45,558 nt of DNA from Oceaniovalibus guishaninsula JLT2003 (lineage in GTDB: Bacteria; Pseudomonadota; Alphaproteobacteria; Rhodobacterales; Rhodobacteraceae): NCBI RefSeq assembly GCF_000299575.1, contig NZ_AMGO01000010.1:1-45558 (forward strand), written 5' to 3'. The position numbers were made by a program, and so were the translations under genes. Each line of letters opens with the position of its first letter. The first letter of the stretch is position 1. This document shows, piece after piece, positions 1 to 10,858 of the stretch. The notes beneath the pieces were generated by a model that saw nothing but the letters and a program-made list of their open reading frames with translations, did not search any database and was not told the DNA's origin.

Positions 1-1902
1 TTCATGAAGGTGGAGGTCGACTGAATCGTTGCGTGGATGACCCTGCGGGTTATGGCGGCGCGGAGCTCCGGGTCGTCGATCTCGTCGTCGGTGCCGAGCC
101 GTCGGTAGGCGGCGCGATAGCGCCGCGAAAGGATCGCGAAGCCCACGGTCTTGTCGATCTCGTCGGCCGTCTGGATGGGACTGTTGACCCACAGGCGCGG
201 GAATGCGGCTGAGGCAAGGTTCGGCCGCACCCACGCGATAGGGAGGACTAAGGTTCGCGGAAGTCCAGCTCTGTAGTGCTTCCCGCGGCATCAGGTGAGG
301 GTGCATCCCGCGCCACTCGGTGAAACTCTCCGAAAACTGCGCCTGCTTCTCTCGGATGCGGTCGATCGGCGTATCTTTCCTGAAACCGATGACTGCCCAT
401 TCGAACCTGCCGCGAGGATTTCCTCGCGGAAGATGTGCGGCACGACCCGGGCCATCTGCCCCTCCCTCTCGCCTACGAGCGTGAGCTTGCCTCTCGGGAT
501 CATCCACCTGAGACAGGCAAGGGACACCGCTTCCGTATAGGTATCGCGTGTCATAACGCCACCGAGGGCGTTCCGGCTGTCGCGCTCGTGCTTCACGAAG
601 TTGAACCAGTGATCGCGCAGGTGCTCGATCTCGTCTGCCCGAGTGCTGGCCGCCTGCGTCGCCATGTAGGCCTCTGGCGATGGCCCTTCTCCGGCAGCAT
701 CGAATGCCTAGGCGGTCCGGCCCCACGAAGTGGCGCAGGCGCTTCTTTGCAGCGGAGAAGAGCGCCGGCTCGTTGAACCGCACCGTCGGCCGCTGGAAGT
801 GGAGCAGCGGCGCGGTGAAGGTGCCTTTCGAGTTCCGATACTGCTTGCGAAGCGTCGAGCCCCGAGCGACGCCGAAATAGGCGTCCTCGATGACCTCGAG
901 CGGGTCGACGGTCGGATCGAAATCCACATCGCGGCGGAAGACATGGCCTGACCGGATGTCAGCGCCGACCGGGCAGTTCAGCTGCGTGATCTTTCGGTCG
1001 ATCTTCGTCTGCCAGTTCACGCCGACGGCGATCTCGTCTTGGGCGATGCGGGTGTGGGTGTATGGCTTGCCGTCCTTGATGCGCTGGCGTTCGACGCGCT
1101 TTCGCCAATCCGCGAGGTGCGCCCGTTCGCAGGCCAGGAGGGTCCGCTCCAGCCAGAAGATGCGATCATAGAGCCTTGGCATTCCCGGCACCGTTTCGCC
1201 TCTCGGTGTCCGCAGAATGCGGCGGATATCGTGAAGACCGGTGCCGTTGGCCAGCAGGGACAGGATCTCGATCTTCTCGTTGGGCTTCTTCCGGCGACGA
1301 TGTTCGCTGGAGACCGTGAAACGGGCGCCAGGCAGTCCCTTGCAGGACTTGTGGATCACCCTGATGGAGCGTGCCCGGGGCACCGCCCCCTTCTCGTGTC
1401 CGACCTTTCTCGACGGCTTTCCGTTGGCGCCGTTGGAGATGAACTCCTCGGGTTTCTTTAGACAGGCGGTGCCGCAGTAGGGCCCCTCCAAGGCGCCGTT
1501 CTGGGCCCATAGTCGATGTCGCTCCTCTTCGTAGGCTTCGTTCGACAGCAGCCTCGTCTGGACGCCACACTCCGAGTTGCCCCGGAGATGCTGACAGATC
1601 AGGACACGACCGTCGTTCCAAGCACGAGGATCACCTGCGAACTCGAACGCGTCCGTCTCTCGATGGAGGTTGCTGCCGCTCTCGGCGTCGATCTTGCAGC
1701 GACCGACGCCACGCGCGATCGTGCGGTCGGCCATGGCCGCTTTCAGCCGCTTCTCAGCCGCACCACGCCCGATGAAGGCGCGCCTTGTCGGTGCCGGTTC
1801 GATTCCGTAGTTCCCGCAATCGGGATCGCCGCAGCAGTTGAGATTTGTATTGCCCCGAGACGCGAGGCTATACTTGCGCGAGCATGAGGTTCTCGAGGCG
1901 CT
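1..1902 (-). pseudogene. Transposase-like mobile-element gene, frameshifted and cut by window edge
   Basis: Read on the minus strand, this is one protein scattered over three frames. The first stretch (about 1902 to 700) has a zinc-finger-like N-terminus, with CCGDPDCGNYG near 1810-1835 and further Cys motifs (CQHLRGNSEC, YCGTAC), then a possible DDE-type core with IAQDE near 1035, VNW near 1018 and GADIRSGHVF near 940-960. Near 700 the frame changes (continuing EAYMATQAAST), near 395 it returns to the first frame (FEWAVIGFRKDTPID), and near 275 it moves to the third (AWVRPNLASAAFPRLWVNSP), which stays open to base 1. From memory, the layout matches a family usually annotated as transposase or insertion element protein in proteobacterial mobile DNA. 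I see no internal stop in the reconstructed path, no ATG before the zinc-finger part and no terminal repeats. Three indels suggest a decayed gene. Assembly error at a contig end is the alternative. Confidence 0.7.
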
Positions 1903-1984
1903 TCACCTTGTCCGGTCCTTTCGTCCGTTTCTGGGTCAAGAGCTCGCGCACCTCCAAGATTGGTCGGTCTGGCCAATGACGAAA
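1868..1984 (-). pseudogene. Short coding-like fragment upstream of the transposase remnant
   Basis: A 38-codon open stretch bounded by a TGA at 1985-1987 and ending with TAG at 1868-1870. It translates to a Lys/Arg-rich, amphipathic peptide (HWPDRPILEVRELLTQKR, then KGPDKVKRLENLMLAQV). Its composition looks coding, but it has no ATG. It overlaps the start of the zinc-finger frame of the neighbouring transposase-like gene in another frame. It could be the displaced N-terminus of that gene after another frameshift, or the tail of a separate lost gene. I do not recognise a family. Confidence 0.35.
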
Positions 1985-2074
1985 TCAGGCGGGCGCAAGA
2001 GAGCGCTCGCCGCGGGACGTTCGGACTTCCCGCGATTCCGCCTGTGATGGCGGAAAAATCAGACGTGATTAGGG

Positions 2075-2114
2075 CGGAAAAACAAAAGCCTGCCGACCTA
2101 TCGGTAGGCAGGCT
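2075..2114 (-). terminator. Second hairpin terminator downstream of acnA
   Basis: The arms at 2087-2098 and 2103-2114 pair over 12 positions with one mismatch, around a 4-base loop. On the minus strand the stem is followed by a T-rich run (TTTTGTTTTTC, complement of about 2077-2087), the usual form of an intrinsic terminator. It lies about 80 bases beyond the stronger acnA terminator, so it is either a backup or the terminator of a gene that has been lost. Confidence 0.65.
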
Positions 2115-2194
2115 GACAGGGCGCGTGTCCTACAGTGCGGAATGGCTCCGGTTCTGCCCCGGCCGTTTTCGTTCGCGGCACCGAAAGCGGCAAC

Positions 2195-2226
2195 GAAAAA
2201 GGCCCCGGACATCGCTGTCCGGGGCC
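2195..2226 (-). terminator. Intrinsic terminator of acnA
   Basis: A perfect 11-bp stem (2201-2211 with 2216-2226, sequence GGCCCCGGACA and its complement) closes a 4-base loop. On the minus strand it is followed directly by TTTTTC. It starts 22 bases after the acnA stop codon. Confidence 0.85.
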
Positions 2227-2247
2227 TTTCGCGGTCGGATAGGCCGG

Positions 2248-5028
<2,781 letters not shown>

Positions 5029-5108
5029 TGCGATCTCCTCGATTGGGTGGCGGCGCTTGTCTGCCATGTGCCCCAAAGACCCGACGTAATCAAGGGGCCG
5101 GGGCGCCC

Positions 5109-5130
5109 TTTGCATGCAACAGTATGCAAA
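5109..5130. promoter_or_regulatory. Inverted repeat between acnA and the DUF1223 gene, possible operator
   Basis: A perfect 7-bp inverted repeat, TTTGCAT at 5109-5115 and ATGCAAA at 5124-5130, with an 8-base spacer, lies in the 196-bp divergent intergenic region. It is AT-rich in an otherwise GC-rich stretch. TTTGCA-type half-sites are, as I recall, the kind bound by short-chain acyl-CoA regulators (RamB/PccR) in Rhodobacterales, so a transcription-factor site is possible. The regulator assignment is inference. Confidence 0.4.
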
Positions 5131-5224
5131 TTGCCGGCCCGTGCGCATCGCAAAACCTTGATTGGTCCGCCGGGCGGGGGTTTCGTAGCACGGTCCCGAG
5201 CCGACCGTTCCAGCGAGTGCCGAA

Positions 5225-5929
5225 ATGTCCCCTTTCGTCGTCCCGACCGTGCTTTGCGCCGCCCTTCTTGCCGGTGGCGCCCCGGCTGCGGCGGGCGACG
5301 ACCCGGTGGTGATCGAGCTTTTCACCTCGCAGGGCTGCGCCTCCTGCCCGCCGGCCGACGCGCTTCTGGCGCAGCTTGCCGATCGCGACGATCTGCTGCC
5401 GCTGGCCCTGCATGTCGATTACTGGGATTATATCGGCTGGAAGGACCGGTTCGCCGACCCTGCCTTCACCGCCCGACAGAAGGAATACGCGCGATCCATG
5501 GGCGCGCGCACGGTCTACACGCCGCAGATGGTCGTCGGCGGCTCGGACCAGATCGTCGGGTCGCAGCCGCTGGACCTTTCTGCCGCGATCAAGGCGCACA
5601 AGGGCCGCCCGGATCTGGTGTCGCTGGAAACGGCGCAGGCGGATGGTTCGGTCCGCATCGACGCGGCCCTACGGCCGGGGGTCGGAACGCCGGAACCCAT
5701 GCTGGTGCATCTGGTCGAATACGCGCCCAGCCGCACCGTTCTGGTACTGGCGGGCGAGAATGCGGGCCATACCCTGACCTATCGCAATATCGTCCAGAGC
5801 TGGCGGAAGCTGGCGGAATGGGACGGGCGCGCGCCGCTGACCGTCGACACCGACGTGACGCCGCCCGCCGCGGTGATCGTGCAACTGGCGGGGCAGGGGC
5901 GCGTCGTGGCCAGCGCGCGGCTGGACTGA
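5225..5929 (+). CDS. DUF1223 family secreted thioredoxin-like protein
   Basis: The 234-residue protein has an N-terminal signal peptide (about residues 1-23, ending AAAG) and then a DUF1223 domain with the motif ELFTSQGCASCPPAD. Cys38 and Cys41 form a CxxC pair at the start of a thioredoxin-like fold. HVDYWDYIGWKDRF and YTPQMVVGG are further family-typical stretches. The biochemical role of DUF1223 proteins is not known; export and the CxxC suggest a periplasmic thiol or metal function. It is divergent from acnA, a pairing I recall from many Rhodobacteraceae, and convergent with the acyltransferase gene, which starts 8 bases after its stop. ATG at 5225 fits the signal peptide. Confidence 0.85.
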   Translation: MSPFVVPTVLCAALLAGGAPAAAGDDPVVIELFTSQGCASCPPADALLAQLADRDDLLPLALHVDYWDYIGWKDRFADPAFTARQKEYARSMGARTVYTPQMVVGGSDQIVGSQPLDLSAAIKAHKGRPDLVSLETAQADGSVRIDAALRPGVGTPEPMLVHLVEYAPSRTVLVLAGENAGHTLTYRNIVQSWRKLAEWDGRAPLTVDTDVTPPAAVIVQLAGQGRVVASARLD

Positions 5930-5936
5930 CGCCCGA

Positions 5937-6872
5937 TCAACGCGCCGCCTGCAACGCCGCCGCGCGCCGGGTGGCCCCGCGTTCGGGTTTCCAGCGGCGA
6001 TGGATCCAGAACCACTGGTCCATGTGACCCCGCACCGCCGTCTCGACGCTGTCGTTGATCGCCTGCGTCATCGCCACCGGATCCCCGGCCGGTATCGGCG
6101 CTTCCAGCCTCACCTCGAAGCTCAGCCCGTCCGCCTGCCGCAAGCCGTAGCAGGGGATGACGATCGCGCCGTAACGCACCGCCCATTCGCAGGCCGACAC
6201 GGCGGTCGGGGCGGGCTTGCCGAAGAACGTCACCGGCGCGCCGTTCGACGCATAGACATCCGTGAGAATGCCGATGATCCCGCCCTCCGCCAGATGCCGA
6301 ACGAAGCCCGTGATCCCCTTGCGCGTTGCGGGGAACAGCGGCTCGCCGATCGCGGCCAGCGCGGCGACGTAATGCGTGTTGAACGCCCGGTTGCGCATCT
6401 CGCGGTATAGCCCGCCCAACTCAAAGCCGCTGTAAAGCAGCGCCGCGCGCAGCGCGTCGAAATTGCCCAGATGCGCCGTGACCAGCACCACCGGACGGCC
6501 CTCGGCCCGTGCGGCACGCAGCGCGGGCAGGCCGGGACCGGACAGCGGCGATCGCTGGACCCGATCCTTGAACTCGCCGCCCGAATAGATCTCGATCAGC
6601 GTCCGGCCCACATTGTCGGGGACACGCCGGACCAGCCGCTCGACCTCGGACCGGGGAAGGTCGGGACAGACATGCGCAAGGTTCGCCCGGATACGTTTGC
6701 GCCAGCCCGCAAGCGGCGCGATGCCATAGGCGGCGATCCATCCCATCGCCGGCACCCGCCACGGATAGGGCAGCGCCAGCGCCAGCCCGAGCACGGTTCG
6801 GATCGCACGGTCCTGAATCCGGTCGTTAAACGAAGGGCGATCCGCATCGCCAGGGGAATGGTGCGCAGCCAT
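5937..6872 (-). CDS. Lysophospholipid/lipid A acyltransferase (LpxL/HtrB family)
   Basis: A 311-residue member of the LpxL/HtrB acyltransferase family, which adds a secondary acyl chain to lipid A precursors or a related lipid at the inner membrane. The catalytic HX4D motif is visible as TAHLGNFDALR. RANLAHVCPDLP near the N-terminus and the C-terminal MDQWFWIHRRWKPE are typical of the family, and a hydrophobic segment (VLGLALALPYPWRVP) lies near residue 30. The chosen ATG at 6872 gives the usual length; it overlaps a TGACGTCA palindrome and has no strong Shine-Dalgarno sequence. The first 15 codons and the DNA upstream are duplicated in tandem (see repeat), so a second copy of the start exists at 7011. 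The exact lipid substrate cannot be told from sequence. Confidence 0.88.
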   Translation of the reverse strand: MAAHHSPGDADRPSFNDRIQDRAIRTVLGLALALPYPWRVPAMGWIAAYGIAPLAGWRKRIRANLAHVCPDLPRSEVERLVRRVPDNVGRTLIEIYSGGEFKDRVQRSPLSGPGLPALRAARAEGRPVVLVTAHLGNFDALRAALLYSGFELGGLYREMRNRAFNTHYVAALAAIGEPLFPATRKGITGFVRHLAEGGIIGILTDVYASNGAPVTFFGKPAPTAVSACEWAVRYGAIVIPCYGLRQADGLSFEVRLEAPIPAGDPVAMTQAINDSVETAVRGHMDQWFWIHRRWKPERGATRRAAALQAAR

Positions 6873-7097
6873 GACGTCACGGGGTCTAGGCGCGCGGCTT
6901 GCAGGGATCAAGCCGGCGCGGCGCCAATCCCCTCCGTCGCAGGATCGCGCCGACTGGACGGCGACGAAACGAAGGGCGATCCGCATCGCCAGGGAAATGG
7001 TGCGCAGCCATGACGTCACGGGGTCTAGGCGCGCCGCTTGCCGGGATCAAGCCGGCGCAACGCCGATCCCGTCCGTCGCAGGATCGCGCCGACTGGA
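6828..7097. repeat. 139-bp imperfect tandem duplication covering the acyltransferase 5' end
   Basis: Copy 1 is 6828-6966 and copy 2 starts at 6967 and is recognisable to about 7097. Both begin AAACGAAGGGCGATCCGCAT and both contain the TGACGTCA palindrome at the start codon, the GGGGTCTAGGCGCG stretch and GTCGCAGGATCGCGCCGACT. Only a few scattered substitutions separate them. The period is not a multiple of three. Copy 1 carries the functional first 15 codons of the acyltransferase gene. Copy 2 carries an upstream decoy start at 7011 whose frame runs about 41 codons to a stop near 6888. Confidence 0.9.
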
Positions 7098-7334
7098 TGG
7101 GGGCAAGTCGAGGCGACAGCGATCGGGGCCATCGCAAAATCGCGCGATCACCAGCGCCATCCGCGCCGCCCGATGCAGCAGACGGGCGGCGAAGCGGTGC
7201 GCGGGATTGCCCACAGGCGCCCATCGCTGTCTTGCCAGCCGATTTGCGGGCCTCAGACGCCTTCTCGCCAATCGGCGGGAAAGCACCTTTTCACGGGCCG
7301 ACCCCTTCCTCCAAGCCTCCTGCCCGCTATCGCC
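7098..7334. other. Non-coding stretch between the tandem duplication and the FliG-like gene
   Basis: No coding-like frame, hairpin terminator or repeat stands out here. Open frames on both strands have neither codon bias nor recognisable protein character. It probably holds whatever promoter drives the acyltransferase gene, but I cannot place it. Confidence 0.5.
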
Positions 7335-8390
7335 TTAAGCCTCGTCGCTGCTGCGCAACGTGATCTCGCCGCGCCCGGCTGCCTCGCGGATGGCCGCGAC
7401 GATGGCGTTCTGGGCGGCCTCGTTCTCGCGCGCATCGGGCTTCTCGCGCTCGGCGGCTTCCTCGCGCAGCGCATCCGCCAGCCGGGTCGAGATGTTGGCC
7501 AGCAGAAATTCCACCGCCGCGGTTGTGCGGTCGTCGGCGCCCGCGATGACGGTGCGCAACATGTCGGGATCCGCCGCTCGGGCGGCGGCGGGGGCGTCCA
7601 GCGGGCGCAACCGGTCGGGAATATCCTCGAACGTGAAGATCGCGCGCCGGATTTGGCGGGCAAGGTCCGCGTCGTCGGCGTCCAGCCCCGCCAGCACGTC
7701 CTCGCGCGTGACGGCCGGCGATTCGTTGAGGATCGCGCCCAGCCGTTCGACCGCCGCCGCCGGAAAGGCGCGCACCGGCTCGGCCTTCAGTTCGGCGGCC
7801 AGCGCCAGACCGATCCGCCGCACGGCATCGGGCGCGATGTCCGACGTTTCGGATACGGCAAGCGTCAGACGCCGCGCCTTCTGGCCGGGCAGACGGCCCA
7901 GCAGTTCGGCGGCATGCGCCACCTTCAGTTTCGACAGGATCACCGCGGCGATCTCGGGGCTTTCCCGGTCGATCAGCGGCAGCAGCCGGTCGGCATCCAT
8001 CGCCGCGATGGCCTCCCAGGGGTCGTCGGTCCAGATGGCGCCGGCCTGACGCCGCAGCCGCGCCGCCATCTCGGGGCTGATCGCGCCTTCCAGAAGTTCC
8101 AGCGTCCCCTCGATGCCGCCGGGAAAGGCCAGCCCGATCGAATCGAGCTCCTCGGCGAATTCCTCGACCACGGCGCGCATCGTCACCCGGTCGATATAGC
8201 GCATCTGGCACATCTGCGTGGTCAGTTCCGCCTGCAACGGTTCGGGCAGCTTCGACAGCGGCAGTTGCGCGCCTTCGGCCAGCAGCAGCCGCACCACGAT
8301 GGCGGCCTTCTGGCGCCGCGTCAGCGGTGCGCCCTGCGGCGGCCGGTTTGCAAGCTGGCCGCGCGGGGCCAGGGCGATGTCGGTGGTCAT
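7335..8390 (-). CDS. FliG-like flagellar motor switch protein, isolated
   Basis: A 351-residue FliG homologue. FliG builds the rotor ring at the cytoplasmic face of the flagellar basal body and transmits torque from the stator. The N-terminal region (LTRRQKAAIVVRLLLAEG), the middle-domain helix usually carrying EHPQ (here ESPEIAAVILSKL) and a C-terminal FTFEDIPDRL followed by GADDRTTAAVEFLLANIS are aligned in FliG order. The EHPQ motif is changed to ESPE and the C-terminal charged helix is altered (LDAPAAARAADPDML where LDDRSIQ-type sequence is usual). No other flagellar gene is nearby. ATG at 8390 was chosen for its GGAGA upstream. It could be a functional FliG from a dispersed flagellar set or a repurposed paralogue. 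Confidence 0.8.
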   Translation of the reverse strand: MTTDIALAPRGQLANRPPQGAPLTRRQKAAIVVRLLLAEGAQLPLSKLPEPLQAELTTQMCQMRYIDRVTMRAVVEEFAEELDSIGLAFPGGIEGTLELLEGAISPEMAARLRRQAGAIWTDDPWEAIAAMDADRLLPLIDRESPEIAAVILSKLKVAHAAELLGRLPGQKARRLTLAVSETSDIAPDAVRRIGLALAAELKAEPVRAFPAAAVERLGAILNESPAVTREDVLAGLDADDADLARQIRRAIFTFEDIPDRLRPLDAPAAARAADPDMLRTVIAGADDRTTAAVEFLLANISTRLADALREEAAEREKPDARENEAAQNAIVAAIREAAGRGEITLRSSDEA

Positions 8391-8507
8391 GTCGTCTCCG
8401 CTGCCGTGGCGTCCCATCGGGTCTAGCAGCGGGGCGTTAACGGCGGCTTGACGTGCGCCGGACGTTTGCGGACCGGCGGCGGCATTCGCCCCGCCGGTCC
8501 ATCGGTA

Positions 8508-8666
8508 TCAGCTGTTCACGACCGGCTGGCAGGTGCCGGTGGCGGCATCCAGCGCCGTGCCCTCGGCGCAGGCCTTGGCGGTGGTCTGCTTCATCCAGTT
8601 GCACCCTTCGGCCAGCGCCAGCGACGGCGCCAGCATCACGGCGATTGCGAGTATGGTCGATTTCAT
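8508..8666 (-). CDS. Small secreted cysteine-containing protein
   Basis: A 52-residue protein: a clear signal peptide (residues 1-19, ending SLALA) and a mature part of about 33 residues with cysteines at 22, 33 and 46. The mature part has the pattern C-x10-CAEGTALDAATGTC. I recall similar short exported proteins in Rhodobacteraceae annotated only as hypothetical. ATG at 8666 is preceded by GAGGAGA about 6 bases upstream, a strong ribosome binding site, which supports translation. It lies alone between the FliG-like gene and purB. Function is unknown; the Cys pattern suggests a disulfide-stabilised periplasmic peptide. Confidence 0.75.
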   Translation of the reverse strand: MKSTILAIAVMLAPSLALAEGCNWMKQTTAKACAEGTALDAATGTCQPVVNS

Positions 8667-8751
8667 CGGCTTCTCCTCGTTGGCGTGTGCGTTGGCATCC
8701 TAGCATGACCCGAGGGAAAGTCATATGCCCCGGTTGCGTCAAATCGCGCGG

Positions 8752-10059
8752 TCAGGCCTCGCCGAACACCCGCGCGAAGATCGTGTCGACGTGGCGGGTG
8801 TGCTGGTCCAGGTCGAACGCCGCGGCGATCCCGTCCTCGCCCAGCGCCGCGCCCACATCGGGATCGGCCAGCAGCTCGGTGCGGAAATCGGCGTCCTGTT
8901 CCCAGACCTTCATCGCGTTGCGCTGCACCATCGCATAGGCATCCTCGCGGCTGATGCCGGCCTGGGTCAGCGCCAGAAGCACCCTCTGCGACATTACCAA
9001 CCCGCGATAGCGGTCGAGATTTTCGCGCATCCGGTCGGGATAGATCAACAGCTGGTCCACCACCTGCGTCAACCGTGCCAGCGCGAAATCCAGCGTGATC
9101 GTCGCATCGGGGGCGATGCCGCGTTCCACCGACGAATGCGAAATGTCGCGCTCGTGCCAGAGCGTCACGTTCTCCAGCGCCGGAATCACCGCCATCCGCA
9201 CCAGCCGCGCCAGCCCGGTCAGGTTCTCGGTCAGCACCGGATTGCGCTTGTGCGGCATCGCGCTCGACCCTTTCTGGCCGGGCGAGAAATATTCCTCGGC
9301 CTCCAGCACCTCGGTCCGCTGCATGTGCCGGATCTCGGTCGCGACGTTCTCGATCCCCGACGCGGTGACGGCCAGCGCGGCGAAGAACGCGGCATGCCGG
9401 TCGCGGGGGATGACCTGCGTGCTGATCGGCTCGGGTCGCAGACCCAGCTTCGCGCAGACGTGCTCCTCCACCCGCGGGTCGATATTGGCAAAGGTGCCGA
9501 CCGCCCCCGACAGCGCGCCGGTCGCCACCTCCTCGCGCGCGGTTCTCAGGCGGCGCAGGTTGCGGTCCATCTCGGCGTAGAAACGCGCGAAGGTCAGGCC
9601 CATCGTCGTCGGCTCGGCATGAATGCCGTGGCTGCGCCCGATCCGCAGCGTCGTCCTGTGCTCGAAGGCGCGGCGGCGCAGCGCGGCCAGCAGCCCTTCC
9701 ATATCGGCGATCAGGATGTCGGCGGCGCGCGTCAACTGCACGTTCAGCGTCGTGTCCAGCACGTCGGAACTGGTCATGCCCTGATGCACGAACCGCGCCG
9801 CATCGGCGCCCACGATCTCCGACAGATGCGTCAGGAACGCGATGACGTCGTGCTTCGTCACCGCCTCGATCTCGTCGATGCGCCGGATGTCGAAGGTCGC
9901 GTCCTTGGCCTTCCAGACGGCATCGGCGTTTTCGCGCGGGATGGAGCCCAGATCGGCCATCGCGTCGCCGGCATGGGCCTCGATCTCGAACCAGATGCGG
10001 AACTTCGTCTCGGGCGACCAGATCGCCACCATGTCGGGCCGGGAATAGCGGGGGATCAT
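8752..10059 (-). CDS. purB: Adenylosuccinate lyase
   Basis: PurB acts twice in purine synthesis, releasing fumarate from SAICAR and from adenylosuccinate. The 435-residue product has the fumarase/aspartase superfamily signature GSSAMPHKRNP at about residue 265-275, the TSSDVLDTTLNVQL segment and GRSHGIHAEPTTMG with the catalytic-region histidine. Length is typical for the short bacterial form. ATG at 10059 was chosen because the protein then starts MIPRYSRPDM, the usual N-terminus, with AGAGG about 8 bases upstream. It is divergent from bioY. Confidence 0.96.
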   Translation of the reverse strand: MIPRYSRPDMVAIWSPETKFRIWFEIEAHAGDAMADLGSIPRENADAVWKAKDATFDIRRIDEIEAVTKHDVIAFLTHLSEIVGADAARFVHQGMTSSDVLDTTLNVQLTRAADILIADMEGLLAALRRRAFEHRTTLRIGRSHGIHAEPTTMGLTFARFYAEMDRNLRRLRTAREEVATGALSGAVGTFANIDPRVEEHVCAKLGLRPEPISTQVIPRDRHAAFFAALAVTASGIENVATEIRHMQRTEVLEAEEYFSPGQKGSSAMPHKRNPVLTENLTGLARLVRMAVIPALENVTLWHERDISHSSVERGIAPDATITLDFALARLTQVVDQLLIYPDRMRENLDRYRGLVMSQRVLLALTQAGISREDAYAMVQRNAMKVWEQDADFRTELLADPDVGAALGEDGIAAAFDLDQHTRHVDTIFARVFGEA

Positions 10060-10195
10060 CGCGCGCCTCTTTCGTTGGGACGGGTGCCGTCTAGACCGCG
10101 CGGGCCGGCGCAACAAGTTCGCCCGCGATCCGCGCTTGCCGTGCGCGCGGCGCTGCGGCACAACATCGGGCGATCAGCAGAAGGATTTGCAGCGC

Positions 10196-10801
10196 ATGAA
10201 CACGGTGATGACGGACAGGGTATTGGCAGAGACGGTCGCGCCGCGTCTGGGCGCGTCGTCGCGGCTGCGTCAGGCGGCGCTGGTGGCGCTGGGGATCACG
10301 GCGCTGGTGGCGACGGCAAAGGTGCAGGTGCCGGTGCCGGGCAGCCCGGTGGCCATCGGCATGGGGACCTTCGCCGTCCTTTGCATCGGCGCGGCCTACG
10401 GACCGCGTCTGGGTCTGACGACGATCCTGGGCTACATGCTTCTGGGCCTCGTCGGCATGGACGTGTTCCAGTCGTCCACCGCCGATCTCAACGGCATCGC
10501 CTACATGACCGGCAGCACCGGCGGCTATCTGCTGGGCTATGTGCTGGCGACCGCGGTGCTGGGGCTGTTCGCGCGGGCGGGCTGGGATCGCAGCGTCGGC
10601 CGGATGGCCGTGGCGATGGTCGCGGGCAACGTGGCGATCTACGTGCCCGGATTGCTGTGGCTCGGCACGCTTTACGGTTGGGACCAGCCGATCATCGCCT
10701 GGGGCCTGACGCCGTTCCTTCTGGGCGACGCGATCAAGCTGGCGCTGGCGGCGCTGCTTCTTCCCGCCCTGTGGAAGATGGTCGGCAGCGCCAGGCGGTG
10801 A
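10196..10801 (+). CDS. bioY: BioY biotin transporter S component
   Basis: A 201-residue integral membrane protein with about six hydrophobic segments and BioY landmarks: KVQVPVPGSPVAIGMGTFAVL after the first helix, GAAYGPRLGL, and YMTGSTGGYLLGY. BioY binds biotin at the cytoplasmic membrane, either alone or as the substrate-specific subunit of an ECF transporter with BioM and BioN. No bioM or bioN lies next to it here. ATG at 10196 follows AAGGA; an ATG four codons later is possible. A strong hairpin follows the stop codon. I saw no BioR-like operator upstream. Confidence 0.92.
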   Translation: MNTVMTDRVLAETVAPRLGASSRLRQAALVALGITALVATAKVQVPVPGSPVAIGMGTFAVLCIGAAYGPRLGLTTILGYMLLGLVGMDVFQSSTADLNGIAYMTGSTGGYLLGYVLATAVLGLFARAGWDRSVGRMAVAMVAGNVAIYVPGLLWLGTLYGWDQPIIAWGLTPFLLGDAIKLALAALLLPALWKMVGSARR

Positions 10802-10807
10802 AACGCG

Positions 10808-10834
10808 AAACGGGCAGGGGGATCCTGCCCGTTT
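10808..10834 (+). terminator. Terminator between bioY and the convergent small gene
   Basis: A perfect 11-bp stem (AAACGGGCAGG at 10808-10818 with its complement at 10824-10834) closes a 5-base loop just after the bioY stop. The tail (CATCTTCGTCTT) is pyrimidine-rich but not a pure T run. Because a minus-strand gene ends at 10859, the hairpin may serve both directions. Confidence 0.75.
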
Positions 10835-10858
10835 CATCTTCGTCTTGGGCCGTCCCGC

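Noticed and set aside
5029-5325. Upstream extension of the aconitase reading frame
   Set aside because: The added residues are not aconitase-like, and the ATG at 5028 has a strong ribosome binding site.
10060-10195. BioR operator upstream of bioY
   Set aside because: No TTATnnATAA-like palindrome could be found in the intergenic region.
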